DNA of 64,000 nucleotides from Siminovitchia terrae (GTDB lineage Bacteria > Bacillota > Bacilli > Bacillales > Bacillaceae_C). The notes under the pieces were generated by a model. That model worked only from the letters and a program-made list of their open reading frames with translations, did no database searches and was not told the DNA's origin. Position 1 is the stretch's first letter. Each line of letters opens with the position of its first letter. A program made the position numbers and the translations under genes. The stretch spans positions 62,001 through 126,000 of the forward strand of contig NZ_QYTW02000001.1 of NCBI RefSeq assembly GCF_003605405.2, written 5' to 3'. Shown here piece after piece: positions 1 through 7,474 of this stretch.

Positions 1-2
1 GC

Positions 3-818
3 GTCTACTCAAGAATCGGCATCGGTCCTAATAAAGTGCTGGCCAAAATGGCATGCGATAATTTTGCCAAGAAAAATAAGGTTGGCATTTTTCGATTAGA
101 TGAAAATAATATCGATCGACTATGGGAATTACCAATTGAAAAGACACTTGGTGTAGGTAAAAAAATGGGGAAGCACTTGCGAGGAATGGGAATTTCTACA
201 ATTGGAGGATTGGCTAAATTTCCAGTTGAATTGCTGAAGAAAAGATGGGGCATTAATGGAGAGGTTTTATGGCAAACAGCCAATGGTATCGACTATTCGC
301 CGGTCACTGTCAAGACGCATAATCAACAAAAAGCTGTTGGCCATCATATGACCTTGCCCAGAGACTACACGAAAATAGAGGACATAAAAATAGTACTCCT
401 GGAGTTATGTACCGAGGTCGCTCGAAGATGTCGAAAAAAAGGGTATATGGGTGTAACAATATCATGTAGCGTCAGAGGTGCAGACTTTGATTATCCTACT
501 GGATTTAATCGACAAGTGACGCTTCCAGTTCCAACCAATTACGACCTGGACATTTTTCAGGCGGCATACAAATTACTTATAAAATACTGGGATCGCGAAC
601 CCATCCGAAGTTTAGGAGTGTCTCTGTCTCACCTTCAGCCATCTCATCAGTATCAGATCGATTTATTTGACAACTACCTTTATCGAGAGCAGTTGAATAC
701 AGCGCTAGATAAAATCTGGGATAAATATGGACGTACTGCTATATATAGAGCCTCATCCATCACAAGTGCCGGGCAAGCTCATGAGAGAGCGTACAAAATT
801 GGAGGTCATTATAAATGA
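3..818 (+). CDS. uvrX: Y-family DNA polymerase UvrX/YqjW type, 3' part
   Basis: Translesion DNA polymerase of the UmuC/UvrX branch; the frame is open from the window edge, so the N-terminal palm with its catalytic acidic residues lies outside. About 271 residues remain. Visible are the end of the palm/thumb (GIGPNKVLAKMA, typical of Y-family enzymes), the helix-hairpin-helix thumb around KTLGVGKKMGKHLRGMG, and the little-finger domain with the TLPRD motif. The stop overlaps the start of the next gene (ATGA), and a UvrX-YolD pair is a common arrangement in bacilli, often on mobile or SOS-induced loci. The family copies damaged DNA; the SOS promoter would be upstream of the window. Confidence 0.9.
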   Translation, partial: VYSRIGIGPNKVLAKMACDNFAKKNKVGIFRLDENNIDRLWELPIEKTLGVGKKMGKHLRGMGISTIGGLAKFPVELLKKRWGINGEVLWQTANGIDYSPVTVKTHNQQKAVGHHMTLPRDYTKIEDIKIVLLELCTEVARRCRKKGYMGVTISCSVRGADFDYPTGFNRQVTLPVPTNYDLDIFQAAYKLLIKYWDREPIRSLGVSLSHLQPSHQYQIDLFDNYLYREQLNTALDKIWDKYGRTAIYRASSITSAGQAHERAYKIGGHYK

Positions 819-1162
819 GAGTTAATAAGCTCACTCCTGGTTACAATTTACGTTGGGAATCAAGTAGAATGATGCTGCCTGAACATAGGGAACAGTTATT
901 GGAGGAGATGCGTAAACAGCAAGAATTTATCCCTGCTATACTAGACAACGATCAACTTCAAGAAATCGATCGTGTAATCGTTAAATCGATTGAAACAAGG
1001 CAAGCTGTTACAATTACTTATGCAAAAAAACATGGGCCTGCTTACTTTTTTGGGTGGATTCAAAAAGTAGATATAAATGAAGGTTGGTTAAAAATGTTTC
1101 ATAATGCTGATACTCTTACTATTCCCTTTAAGAGGATTATAAATGTTGAAATCAATGGTTAA
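815..1162 (+). CDS. yolD: YolD-like protein
   Basis: 115-residue YolD-family protein, overlapping the stop of the polymerase gene by four bases, so the two are probably translationally coupled. YolD-like proteins are usually encoded next to UvrX/UmuC-type polymerases and are thought to act as a UmuD-like accessory, but their biochemical role is not settled. The sequence has the usual mix of an N-terminal helical part (MMLPEHREQL) and a C-terminal beta-rich half (GPAYFFGWIQKVD, FKRIINVE). No membrane segment or signal peptide. Length is normal for the family. Confidence 0.85.
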   Translation: MRVNKLTPGYNLRWESSRMMLPEHREQLLEEMRKQQEFIPAILDNDQLQEIDRVIVKSIETRQAVTITYAKKHGPAYFFGWIQKVDINEGWLKMFHNADTLTIPFKRIINVEING

Positions 1163-1261
1163 GCTGATTATAATGATTGACCTATATAACGCTATTTGCC
1201 AACAAAAAACCAAGCGGTATGTTTGGCTTTGGCTGAAGAAAAGATCAAGTAGGAGGGGAAG

Positions 1262-1457
1262 AATCAAATGCGCTTTGGCGTATTTGCGCCCAGATTTTAT
1301 CGAGCTCCGCTCGATAAATTTCCTCTAAAAATCTGTAGCATCCGCCGGAGGCTTTAACTTTATTTAGCCGGGATTTGAACCCCCGCTGAATGGAATACCA
1401 ATAGGCATTCATCTCACCACTTACAGAAGCGGGAGACTTCTGCTGAATGAAGTTAAA
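1262..1457. repeat. 196-bp hairpin repeat, copy A
   Basis: First of five copies (others at 16140, 25733, 32080 and 56404), all in the same orientation. It runs from AATCAAATGCG to GAATGAAGTTAAA. Recognisable parts are a perfect hairpin ATCGAGC-TCC-GCTCGAT, a GGG/CCC-rich hairpin between TTAGCCGGG and CCCGCTGAA, and a hairpin CAGAAG-loop-CTTCTG near the right end. This copy lies 100 bp after yolD and just before the toxin remnant. No transposase is present; it looks like a non-autonomous element. Confidence 0.85.
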
Positions 1458-1478
1458 CTCTCTATAAAAAGCTGATTA

Positions 1479-1487
1479 TGCTATAAT
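1479..1487 (+). promoter_or_regulatory. Extended -10 promoter of the split toxin gene
   Basis: TGCTATAAT is an extended -10 element about 70 bases before the toxin start codon. No good -35 box is visible, which an extended -10 can tolerate. It lies directly after repeat copy A. Confidence 0.45.
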
Positions 1488-1557
1488 TTTCCTCATACAA
1501 TAGAATGGCTCTCTCAAGGGCGGTCTGGCTCATCCCCAATGAAAGGGGGTGATGCTT

Positions 1558-1587
1558 ATGACGGTATTTGAAGCTTTATCACTTTAA
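1558..1587 (+). pseudogene. Holin-like type I toxin, N-terminal fragment
   Basis: Starts at ATG behind a strong ribosome binding site (AAAGGGGGTG, 1542-1551) and reads MTVFEALSL before a stop. Small hydrophobic holin-like toxins of bacilli begin in exactly this way (MTVFEAL, MTTYEAL) and continue with a membrane helix and a lysine tail. The missing half is found about 3 kb away at 4569, reading MIAFGALIALLSQDKKK; joined, the two give a normal 26-residue toxin. The gene therefore seems to have been interrupted by inserted DNA. Family assignment is from sequence resemblance only. Confidence 0.6.
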
Positions 1588-1617
1588 ATGGACTATTATT
1601 AACGATAAAAAAAGTAT

Positions 1618-1835
1618 TTGCTTCTAAATTCAGATGGGTATCCAGTAAAACCTGTAGTTAGATATCTAAAATACTTAGATCATACGGGTAAATCTGATAA
1701 CACGCTTAAGACTTACTGTTATCACCTAAAACTTTATTACCAATTTTTGAAGCAATCAAAAAATTTTATACGGACTTGGATTTAAATCTATTGGCCTGCT
1801 TTATTAGCTGGCTAAGAAATCCTAATCAGTTATGA
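1618..1835 (+). pseudogene. Tyrosine recombinase/integrase, broken N-terminal fragment
   Basis: The frame from 1618 reads VRYLKYLDHTGKSDNTLKTY and then HLKLYYQFLKQSK, the SAM-like core-binding N-terminus of phage-type integrases found in Tn554-like and other elements of bacilli. After about 1765 the match moves to another frame, YTDLDLNLLACFISWLRNPN, and then meets a stop, so there is a frameshift and the whole catalytic domain (R-H-R-Y) is missing. It sits at the left end of the inserted DNA, where an integrase gene is expected. Confidence 0.6.
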
Positions 1836-1851
1836 CGCTGTTAAAAATATA

Positions 1852-2535
1852 TTGTTCAAATTGTCCCATCAATATGATGTACATTTAGATATCGTTCAAA
1901 TACCTGATTTTGATGATGAAAGCTTTATTGATCATCATTATGAGGAAATGGAAAACATTGATAGTACTGATGAACATATAGTATTAAAATTATACGGTAG
2001 AGATTTAATAAATTATTACCATCGAGCAATGAATATGGAAGAAAGTGAGTTCAAATATCTTGCTTATTATCAAATCTTGGAGTGCATTTTTGATAAAGTT
2101 CATTTGTATGCAACTGTTCAAGATGTAAAACATATCATAAATTCTGATTGGTTTTCAAAGCACAGTAATGAGGATATAAAGATAGTTATAGAAATGGTAG
2201 ATACATATAATAAAAAACGAAGTGACCGTGAGAAATTAACACTTGTTTTGGAAAATTATTTTAGAGGAAGTTTGCATCATAATGCATTTTTAACTGCTAA
2301 TAGGTCAATCATTAATATATTAAAAGAAATGAAATTTATTAAAGATGACAAAGAACTTAAAGATTTAAAAAAAGTAGTTGATATCATTTACGACTTCATA
2401 TGTAAGTGTACCCATTCAAACAGAACATTCCCAGTTAAAAGGAATTTTGAAAATTCAAATCATGAATTAAAGAATTACATTCAGCTAATAAAAAAGTTAA
2501 CTGAAAAAAATATTATTAATTATGAAAAAAGATAA
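1852..2535 (+). CDS. Unknown protein, AT-rich
   Basis: About 227 residues if started at the TTG at 1852; the frame is open back to 1816, and no convincing ribosome binding site is visible, so the true start is uncertain and it may be the 3' part of a longer gene. I do not recognise a family. The protein is charged and helical (YHRAMNMEESEFKYLAYYQI, later a KKRSDREKL stretch), with no membrane segment or signal peptide. Codon use is strongly AT-rich, like the surrounding inserted DNA and unlike the core genes. It follows the broken integrase and ends shortly before a terminator, so it is probably cargo of the element. Confidence 0.5.
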   Translation: MFKLSHQYDVHLDIVQIPDFDDESFIDHHYEEMENIDSTDEHIVLKLYGRDLINYYHRAMNMEESEFKYLAYYQILECIFDKVHLYATVQDVKHIINSDWFSKHSNEDIKIVIEMVDTYNKKRSDREKLTLVLENYFRGSLHHNAFLTANRSIINILKEMKFIKDDKELKDLKKVVDIIYDFICKCTHSNRTFPVKRNFENSNHELKNYIQLIKKLTEKNIINYEKR

Positions 2536-2582
2536 GGATTCATTATATTATTCACCAATCGGGCGCGATTATGGAATATGAT

Positions 2583-2613
2583 GGCTAACGACTTTGAATC
2601 GTTAGTCATTTTT
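2583..2613 (+). terminator. Rho-independent terminator after the unknown gene
   Basis: Stem GGCTAACGA / TCGTTAGTC with a short loop, followed by a T run, about 50 bases after the stop codon at 2535. Confidence 0.7.
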
Positions 2614-2759
2614 GTGCAGAAATAATAAAGTTGTTTAATTTACAATAAAGTCATTTAAAAAAGAATATAGTTGTTTAAAAATCCTTATTCCACGAACGGA
2701 GCAGGTTAGTGGAAGCAATAGTAATTAAGTTTGACTGGGAAAATTGTCGATGATATTAA

Positions 2760-2863
2760 AAAAGACACCGAAGTGTCTTATGTTTTTCAAATTAAGCATA
2801 CCGATAAAATGAAATTTAATTACTTAACATTATGCTTATCTTGGGAGCGAGGTATTTTATCGG
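2760..2863. terminator. Terminator-like hairpin and longer inverted repeat
   Basis: AAGACAC-CGAA-GTGTCTT at 2762-2779 is followed by a T run and could end + strand transcription. Further on, CCGATAAAAT (2801-2810) pairs with ATTTTATCGG (2854-2863) across 43 bases and overlaps the stop codon of the serine hydrolase. The 2614-2760 stretch before it holds no gene; it contains an imperfect palindrome around GAACGGAGCAGGTTAG at 2694. Confidence 0.5.
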
Positions 2864-4284
2864 TGAGTGTATACAAACCATGTAATGCTTGCTGTTAATA
2901 ATGCTGACGAAATCAAAGCTGTAAGAACACTATATGTTCGCCAAATAAGTATCGTTGACCAATCGAAAGCACAGCACAGTATACCCAGGGCAATCGTAGC
3001 GATCAGGAAAATAACTGTTACGATTATTCTCTTTTTTGTCATTGGCTGGCGCTCATTCGTTTTCCTTCTGCGTAATCCTAAGAGAAATAGCAAAACGGCC
3101 AATAGGCAAAGAATAATTGTGATAGACGACAAAATGATATCCAAAAGCTGTGTGCCGCTTATTTCATATGACTGAGTTAGATTGCCATCTAATATATCTT
3201 TAACTTTTAGTACCATGCTTCTATTGATATTTGCGCCGTTGGTCAGCAAGCAGATGGCTGTTCGTTCATTTAGCAGTATGACCACTTCGGTTCCGAAATT
3301 GGGATTGCCCCCTGGGTGCTCTATAATCGTTTGGTCGGCGTTTACCGACCAGCCTGCCGCATAATACATATCGTTGACAGCCGAAACAGACATATCACCC
3401 CTATGTGATTTTTCGATAACCGTGTGAAATATTTCGGGTATGTCCTGCACGATACCCATCTGTATGCCCATCCAACGCGCCATATCTTTTGTATTAGAAA
3501 TGATGTAGGCTGCGGGTTTATTCCCAGCATAATCCGGAGCATTAAATGGAGTTGTCATAAAAAAGGAAGAACGGTAGCCCTGTGCCAACTGTCCGGTGGC
3601 TTGAGCATCTTCTTTATAAACATACGTCTGGTGAAGACCCAACGGCTGAAATACCTGTTCTCTCATAAAGTCTTCATAGCTTTGTCCCGACACAATCTCA
3701 ATAACCAGACCTAATACGTCATAATTAACAGTTCCGTAATTATACTGTTCACCGGGAGGGAACGCCAATTCAGCATCCACGAGCATTTCCACAGTCTTTT
3801 GCAACATATCCGGTGTATTGCCTTGTGGAATATTTTGAGTATGCCTAATATTTGTTAGACCACTGGTATGGTGAAGAAAGTTATTTAGTGTAAGGCTTTG
3901 CATATCAACAGGTTTCCCTTGATACTTTAACGTAAACCAAGGTAAATATTTTTGGACAGGGTCAGTCATTGAGAGCAGCCCTTGCTCTTCCAACAGCATA
4001 ATACCCATACCGGTAAAAGCTTTACTGACCGAGGCTAACTCATAGAGTGTATTTTCACTTGCAGACAACCCCTTTTCACGGTCTGCATACCCTGAAGAAA
4101 AGTAGAACACTTCATCATCAGCAAGTATTGAGATTGACATTCCCGGCACACCTGATATACGACAGGCATCATCTAGCAACGCTTGTATTGCCGCAGATTT
4201 CGAATCTGACAACGCATAACTTTGTGTTGCGAATCCTGAGAATAATATAAATATCGTTAATACAAAAACAATAATCTTTTTCAT
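2857..4284 (-). CDS. Membrane-anchored serine hydrolase, beta-lactamase/class C PBP fold
   Basis: 475-residue extracytoplasmic serine hydrolase of the class C beta-lactamase/PBP4-like family. An N-terminal signal peptide (residues 1-25, ending QSYA) precedes a catalytic domain with S-V-S-K at 85-88 (nucleophile Ser85, Lys88), a second motif reading Y183-G-T where the usual pattern is Y-x-N, and HPGG as the third motif. After residue about 380 come three hydrophobic helices, a C-terminal membrane anchor. The ATG follows AAAGGAGAG. It may act on peptidoglycan peptides, D-amino peptides or esters; the substrate cannot be read from sequence. It lies within the inserted DNA and faces away from the unknown gene. 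Confidence 0.85.
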   Translation of the reverse strand: MKKIIVFVLTIFILFSGFATQSYALSDSKSAAIQALLDDACRISGVPGMSISILADDEVFYFSSGYADREKGLSASENTLYELASVSKAFTGMGIMLLEEQGLLSMTDPVQKYLPWFTLKYQGKPVDMQSLTLNNFLHHTSGLTNIRHTQNIPQGNTPDMLQKTVEMLVDAELAFPPGEQYNYGTVNYDVLGLVIEIVSGQSYEDFMREQVFQPLGLHQTYVYKEDAQATGQLAQGYRSSFFMTTPFNAPDYAGNKPAAYIISNTKDMARWMGIQMGIVQDIPEIFHTVIEKSHRGDMSVSAVNDMYYAAGWSVNADQTIIEHPGGNPNFGTEVVILLNERTAICLLTNGANINRSMVLKVKDILDGNLTQSYEISGTQLLDIILSSITIILCLLAVLLFLLGLRRRKTNERQPMTKKRIIVTVIFLIATIALGILCCAFDWSTILIWRTYSVLTALISSALLTASITWFVYTHR

Positions 4285-4435
4285 AAACTCTCCTTTTTGA
4301 AAAATTATAAGAGAATAATATAAATAACCTGCTTTTACAACTACTAAACTAAACTAAATTTTAATTTATCTTTCTATTCACCTATATAATATCAAGTAAT
4401 TGTGAAGAGTTACACTTAACCGAACAGAACTTTAA

Positions 4436-4468
4436 AGAGCCTTGCTACGTAGAATGTAGTAAGGCTCT
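4436..4468 (+). terminator. Strong hairpin near the right end of the inserted DNA
   Basis: AGAGCCTTGCTAC and GTAGTAAGGCTCT form a 13-bp stem with one G-T pair, followed by TTAGCTTTT. It lies upstream of the serine hydrolase start, on the far side from its coding region, so it would stop + strand transcription. No + strand gene precedes it. Confidence 0.5.
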
Positions 4469-4568
4469 TAGCTTTTAATAATCAAAATTCAATAACTTTA
4501 TTATCATTATACAATTTTTAAATCATTCTTTAAATACATGTCTATAATGAAAGAACACACTTAAATTT

Positions 4569-4622
4569 ATGATAGCTTTTGGCGCATTAATCGCCTTACT
4601 GTCGCAAGACAAAAAGAAATAG
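4569..4622 (+). pseudogene. Holin-like type I toxin, C-terminal fragment
   Basis: Reads MIAFGALIALLSQDKKK then TAG. It has the hydrophobic helix and lysine tail of holin-like toxins but lacks the conserved N-terminus and any ribosome binding site. The downstream hairpins at 4617 and 4718 resemble the 3' structures seen after such toxin genes in bacilli (from memory). It is taken as the second half of the toxin that starts at 1558. Confidence 0.6.
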
Positions 4623-4674
4623 ACCTCCCTTGAGACCTGAACAGTTTTAGGGATTGGTCTATTTCGTTGAACAA
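4617..4674. other. Hairpin overlapping the toxin stop codon
   Basis: AAATAGACC (4617-4625) pairs with GGTCTATTT (4666-4674); the stem includes the toxin stop codon. Such a structure in the toxin mRNA 3' end is common in type I loci, where an antisense RNA overlaps it. I could not identify an antisense promoter with confidence. Confidence 0.55.
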
Positions 4675-4717
4675 TCTGAGCCATCCGTCCTTAGGCAAGG
4701 GCGACTATTGTACAAGG

Positions 4718-4750
4718 CCGTAAGTGTTGGTAGCACTTGCGGTCTCTTTT
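4718..4750 (+). terminator. Terminator of the toxin transcript
   Basis: CCGTAAGTG / CACTTGCGG stem with a seven-base loop, followed by TCTCTTTTT. Confidence 0.75.
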
Positions 4751-5157
4751 TACCTTTAGTAGTTCTTACCTTTTTTATAACATATTTTTTCACCGAATTA
4801 AATATGCATACAATAACTAGCGTTTAGTAATGGCTTGATGTTTCAAAGCAGTAAGCGACTTTTTCCACAACAGATTTATTATAACTCTTTCGTGTGAGCT
4901 TTGATGCAGAGCTTTTTTGTTCAGCAAACTCACCCAATCCGGATTCTTAGGCCAAGTTTTCCTGCCCACTTCCTTCGGATTCAGCATCGCCGTAAACACC
5001 CTTCTTGTGCCTTCACAACTTGGAACCGCCCGCCCATAATTGAGCATGAATGGTGGGGATACAGCAGTTTTTGCGCTCCTCCCCATTAATGGGATCATTT
5101 TGCTGCTGCGACTGGTTCTTAACAATTAGCATTACGGGCACCCATAGCTCCACCAAA
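4751..5157 (-). other. Stretch with no assignable gene, possible decayed gene
   Basis: About 400 bases between the toxin terminator and the SDR gene. On the minus strand a ribosome-binding-like GGTGGAG precedes an ATG at 5147, but the frame stops after eight codons. Fragments rich in Q, N, S and A in different frames (KNQSQQQNDP, later GEFAEQKSSASK) would fit a frameshifted small gene, perhaps a gamma-type small acid-soluble spore protein, but this is weak and no intact gene can be supported. Confidence 0.25.
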
Positions 5158-5958
5158 TTACTTTTTAAAAAATGCTTTTTTTCCAAGGCGTTCAACAAGA
5201 CTTGGAAATAAAGTGTACAGGATGCTTCCTACGTTCATCCATCCCGGTAAATTGATCTCCCTGCGTTTCTTGAGCATCGCATCCACAACCTGTTCAGACA
5301 CCCTTTCAGTGGAAAGTATATGCCGGCCTAAATTCTTGACATAGTTTCCACTTGGATCTGCAAGTTCAAAAAAATTCGTAGCCATTGGTCCCGGATTAAC
5401 AGCGGTCACAAACACGTCATCTCCAGCCAGCTCCATCCGCAAACTGTTTGTGTAGCCCAAAACAGCATGCTTCGTTGCCGAATAAACACTTGATTTCGGA
5501 GTGGCTAGCTTCCCTGCTTGAGAAGAAATGTTGATGATATGCCCGTTTTTCCTTCTTCTCATGGAAGGAATCACTTCTTTTGTGCAGACTATCATGCCCA
5601 CAACATTAACGGCAAACATCCCCTCTACATCTGCTGGTGTCACGTCTTTTGCCTCCGCAAATATTCCATATCCTGCATTGTTGACCAAGACATCGATGTG
5701 ACCAACTTGTTCAAAAATATCCCGGAAAACTGCGGGGATATCCTCATGCCTGGAAAGATCCAGATTTAAGGGCAAACAGTCTACACCGTACTTTTCGCGG
5801 ATGTTTTCAGCCATCTGTTTCAGCTTTTTTAGATTACGAGCAAGGAGTACAAGATTGGCACCTCTTGCTGCACATCGATAAGCAATCTGTTCTCCCAGGC
5901 CGCCTGAAGATCCGGTAATCGCAACCGTTTTCCCTTTTAAGCGCTCATTTTTTCTCAT
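5158..5958 (-). CDS. yqjQ: Short-chain dehydrogenase/reductase YqjQ
   Basis: 266-residue classical SDR. A Rossmann fold starts near residue 10 with TGSSGGLG (15-22), followed by NNAGYG and the catalytic pair YSATK near residue 160; a Ser of the triad lies in INISSQAGK. The substrate is unknown; the family reduces or oxidises alcohol/carbonyl groups with NAD(P)H. A basic, partly hydrophobic C-terminus (LFPSLVERLGKKAFFKK) could lie on the membrane. It follows the metallo-hydrolase gene with a 13-base gap, the same order as yqjP-yqjQ in B. subtilis, so the two are probably cotranscribed. Confidence 0.88.
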   Translation of the reverse strand: MRKNERLKGKTVAITGSSGGLGEQIAYRCAARGANLVLLARNLKKLKQMAENIREKYGVDCLPLNLDLSRHEDIPAVFRDIFEQVGHIDVLVNNAGYGIFAEAKDVTPADVEGMFAVNVVGMIVCTKEVIPSMRRRKNGHIINISSQAGKLATPKSSVYSATKHAVLGYTNSLRMELAGDDVFVTAVNPGPMATNFFELADPSGNYVKNLGRHILSTERVSEQVVDAMLKKRREINLPGWMNVGSILYTLFPSLVERLGKKAFFKK

Positions 5959-5971
5959 TGTCTATTCTCCA

Positions 5972-6925
5972 TCAGGCAGAAAAATAAGCCGTACCATCAT
6001 CGTTTATTCGCTTCGTAACTGCTTCGTTTGAGATAAGATAGTCAAGCTGTGCTGTCGTCTCCGACAATGTTAAGCCAAGTTGCTTTTCATAGACAGCAGG
6101 AAATAGGATCTTCGTTAGTTCAAAGGTTGTGAGCGGCTTTTCCTTCAGAAGCTCCAGCACTTGCATGGATCGGTCGTGCTGTCTGGAAAGCCGGCGTTCA
6201 ATCAGTTCATGCGTCTTTTTCACTTCTGGACCGTGACCTGTAAAGACTTCGCGAATCTCCACACCCAACATTCTGCGAAGAGACTCATTATATTGAAGCT
6301 GCGGCTTTGGGCGCTCCTTTAAAGGGTCAAGAGGAGGCTCAAGGAGCGGATTGGAAGAAATCGTTGCCAGGATATGATCCCCCGCAATCAACGTTCCATC
6401 CTTCTCACGGTAAAAAACCAAATGGCTTTGTGCATGTCCCGGTGTCTCAAATAAAGTCCAATTTTCAAATCCCGGAATGACATCTCCTTCTTCAATTTCA
6501 TAAGTCAGCGCACGTTCCGCCGAATATCGTAGAGGCGATTTCAAAGCTAAAAGCATCTTCTCAACATCCCCCTCTATCCCAAATTCGGTAAACAACCGAC
6601 TGTAAAACAGATCATAGGATTTTAGAAAATCTTTGTCTTTTTCAATCCATGGGCGAACGTACGGATGACCATATACAGGAATATCTTCCGGCAGCCATTC
6701 AAGCAGCCCGACATGGTCTGGATGGTGGTGTGTCAATACAACTTGTTCAATATCTTTTGGTTCATAGCCTGTTTCTTTGAGTTGCTTCTTAAATGATTCC
6801 CATGCTTCTTCGGTTTTGACACCTGCATCAACCAAAGTCAGAGAATCTCCTTTGATAAGATAAACATTAACGTCTCCAACTGCAAATGGTGTTGGTAAAA
6901 CCAGCTTGTTAATTTTTTCGTCCAT
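5972..6925 (-). CDS. yqjP: MBL-fold metallo-hydrolase YqjP
   Basis: 317 residues. The zinc site THHHPDH is at 65-71, with further ligands in ETPGHAQSH and AGDHIL. The C-terminal region (from about 230) is a helical domain typical of the YqjP/LACTB2-like branch of the superfamily. The reaction is unknown; relatives hydrolyse thioesters, lactones or nucleic acids. The ATG is followed by a normal N-terminus (MDEKINKLVLPTPF). It is the first gene of a likely two-gene transcript with the SDR and runs opposite to the proI transcript. Confidence 0.88.
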   Translation of the reverse strand: MDEKINKLVLPTPFAVGDVNVYLIKGDSLTLVDAGVKTEEAWESFKKQLKETGYEPKDIEQVVLTHHHPDHVGLLEWLPEDIPVYGHPYVRPWIEKDKDFLKSYDLFYSRLFTEFGIEGDVEKMLLALKSPLRYSAERALTYEIEEGDVIPGFENWTLFETPGHAQSHLVFYREKDGTLIAGDHILATISSNPLLEPPLDPLKERPKPQLQYNESLRRMLGVEIREVFTGHGPEVKKTHELIERRLSRQHDRSMQVLELLKEKPLTTFELTKILFPAVYEKQLGLTLSETTAQLDYLISNEAVTKRINDDGTAYFSA

Positions 6926-7049
6926 ACATACCCCTCAACTTCATTATTTTAAAAAAAGAATGAATAACTTAAGTATGTATAGTTTATCTATTTTTGCCTA
7001 TAATGTCATTATATTTGGATAGGAATAGAGAATTGTGCCCCAAAACCCC

Positions 7050-7078
7050 TTGACAATTTTTCATTCTGTCAGCATAAT
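7050..7078 (+). promoter_or_regulatory. SigA-type promoter of the proI leader
   Basis: TTGACA, 17 bases, CATAAT, placed about 30 bases before the T-box leader begins. Confidence 0.7.
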
Positions 7079-7099
7079 CATATATAAAATTAAGTTAAA

Positions 7100-7335
7100 A
7101 TAAGCGATGATCGGGATTAGTAGATAAGCAATGATGAAAGAGATTGGAGTCCAGCGGCTGGAAGGCTCCATCATCCACTATTTTATCGAACCTGCCCAAG
7201 TGAGCTGTCAGCCAAAACTGACCGTTCCCCTGCGTTACAGGGTTTTGAGATAACTGCCACCATTGGCAGTTAATAAAGGTGGTACCGCGAAAGTCAACCC
7301 TTTCGTCCTTTGACGGATGAAAGGTTTTTTTGTTT
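7100..7335 (+). promoter_or_regulatory. T-box riboswitch, proline specific, upstream of proI
   Basis: The T-box sequence AAAGGTGGTACCGCG lies at 7275-7289, followed by a terminator, AACCCTTTCGTCC / GGATGAAAGGTT plus T run (7296-7335). Upstream, the specifier loop reads GAA-CCT-G, giving codon CCT (7191-7193) for proline. This matches the downstream gene, the last enzyme of proline synthesis. Uncharged tRNA-Pro should stabilise the antiterminator and switch the gene on; charged tRNA lets the terminator form. Confidence 0.93.
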
Positions 7336-7385
7336 TTAATTAGAGAACATAAGTTAGAAGCATTGACTTAAGCGTCTAGCCCTTA

Positions 7386-7455
7386 AAGAGCCCTTTGGCT
7401 GCTGAAAAACCGCTTCTCAGGGCTTTATTGGGATGAACAGGCGCTTGCGCTTTTC
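7386..7455. repeat. Truncated intergenic repeat just before proI
   Basis: ACAGGCGCTTGCGCTTTTCT (about 7438-7457) is the reverse complement of the left end of the 140-bp repeat family (AGAAAAGCGCAAGCGCCTGT at 56074). It ends six bases before the proI ribosome binding site. A stem AGCCCT / AGGGCT precedes it. Confidence 0.6.
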
Positions 7456-7474
7456 TAAATGGAGGGAAAAACAC

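Larger units (their letters stand above)
1585..4568. mobile_element. Probable integrated element (about 3 kb) splitting the toxin gene
   Basis: The boundaries are inferred from the two toxin halves. The left junction reads CACTTTAAAT and the right junction CACTTAAATTT, so a short AT-rich stretch is shared. Next to the left end lies a decayed tyrosine integrase, followed by an unknown protein and, facing it, a serine hydrolase that would be cargo. The interior is AT-rich compared with the core genes. The integrase is broken, so the element is presumably fixed. Exact ends and family are not proven. Confidence 0.5.

Noticed and set aside
7433-7474. Longer N-terminus for ProI
   Set aside because: The extra codons come from a repeat fragment and lack a ribosome binding site; the ATG at 7475 fits the family.
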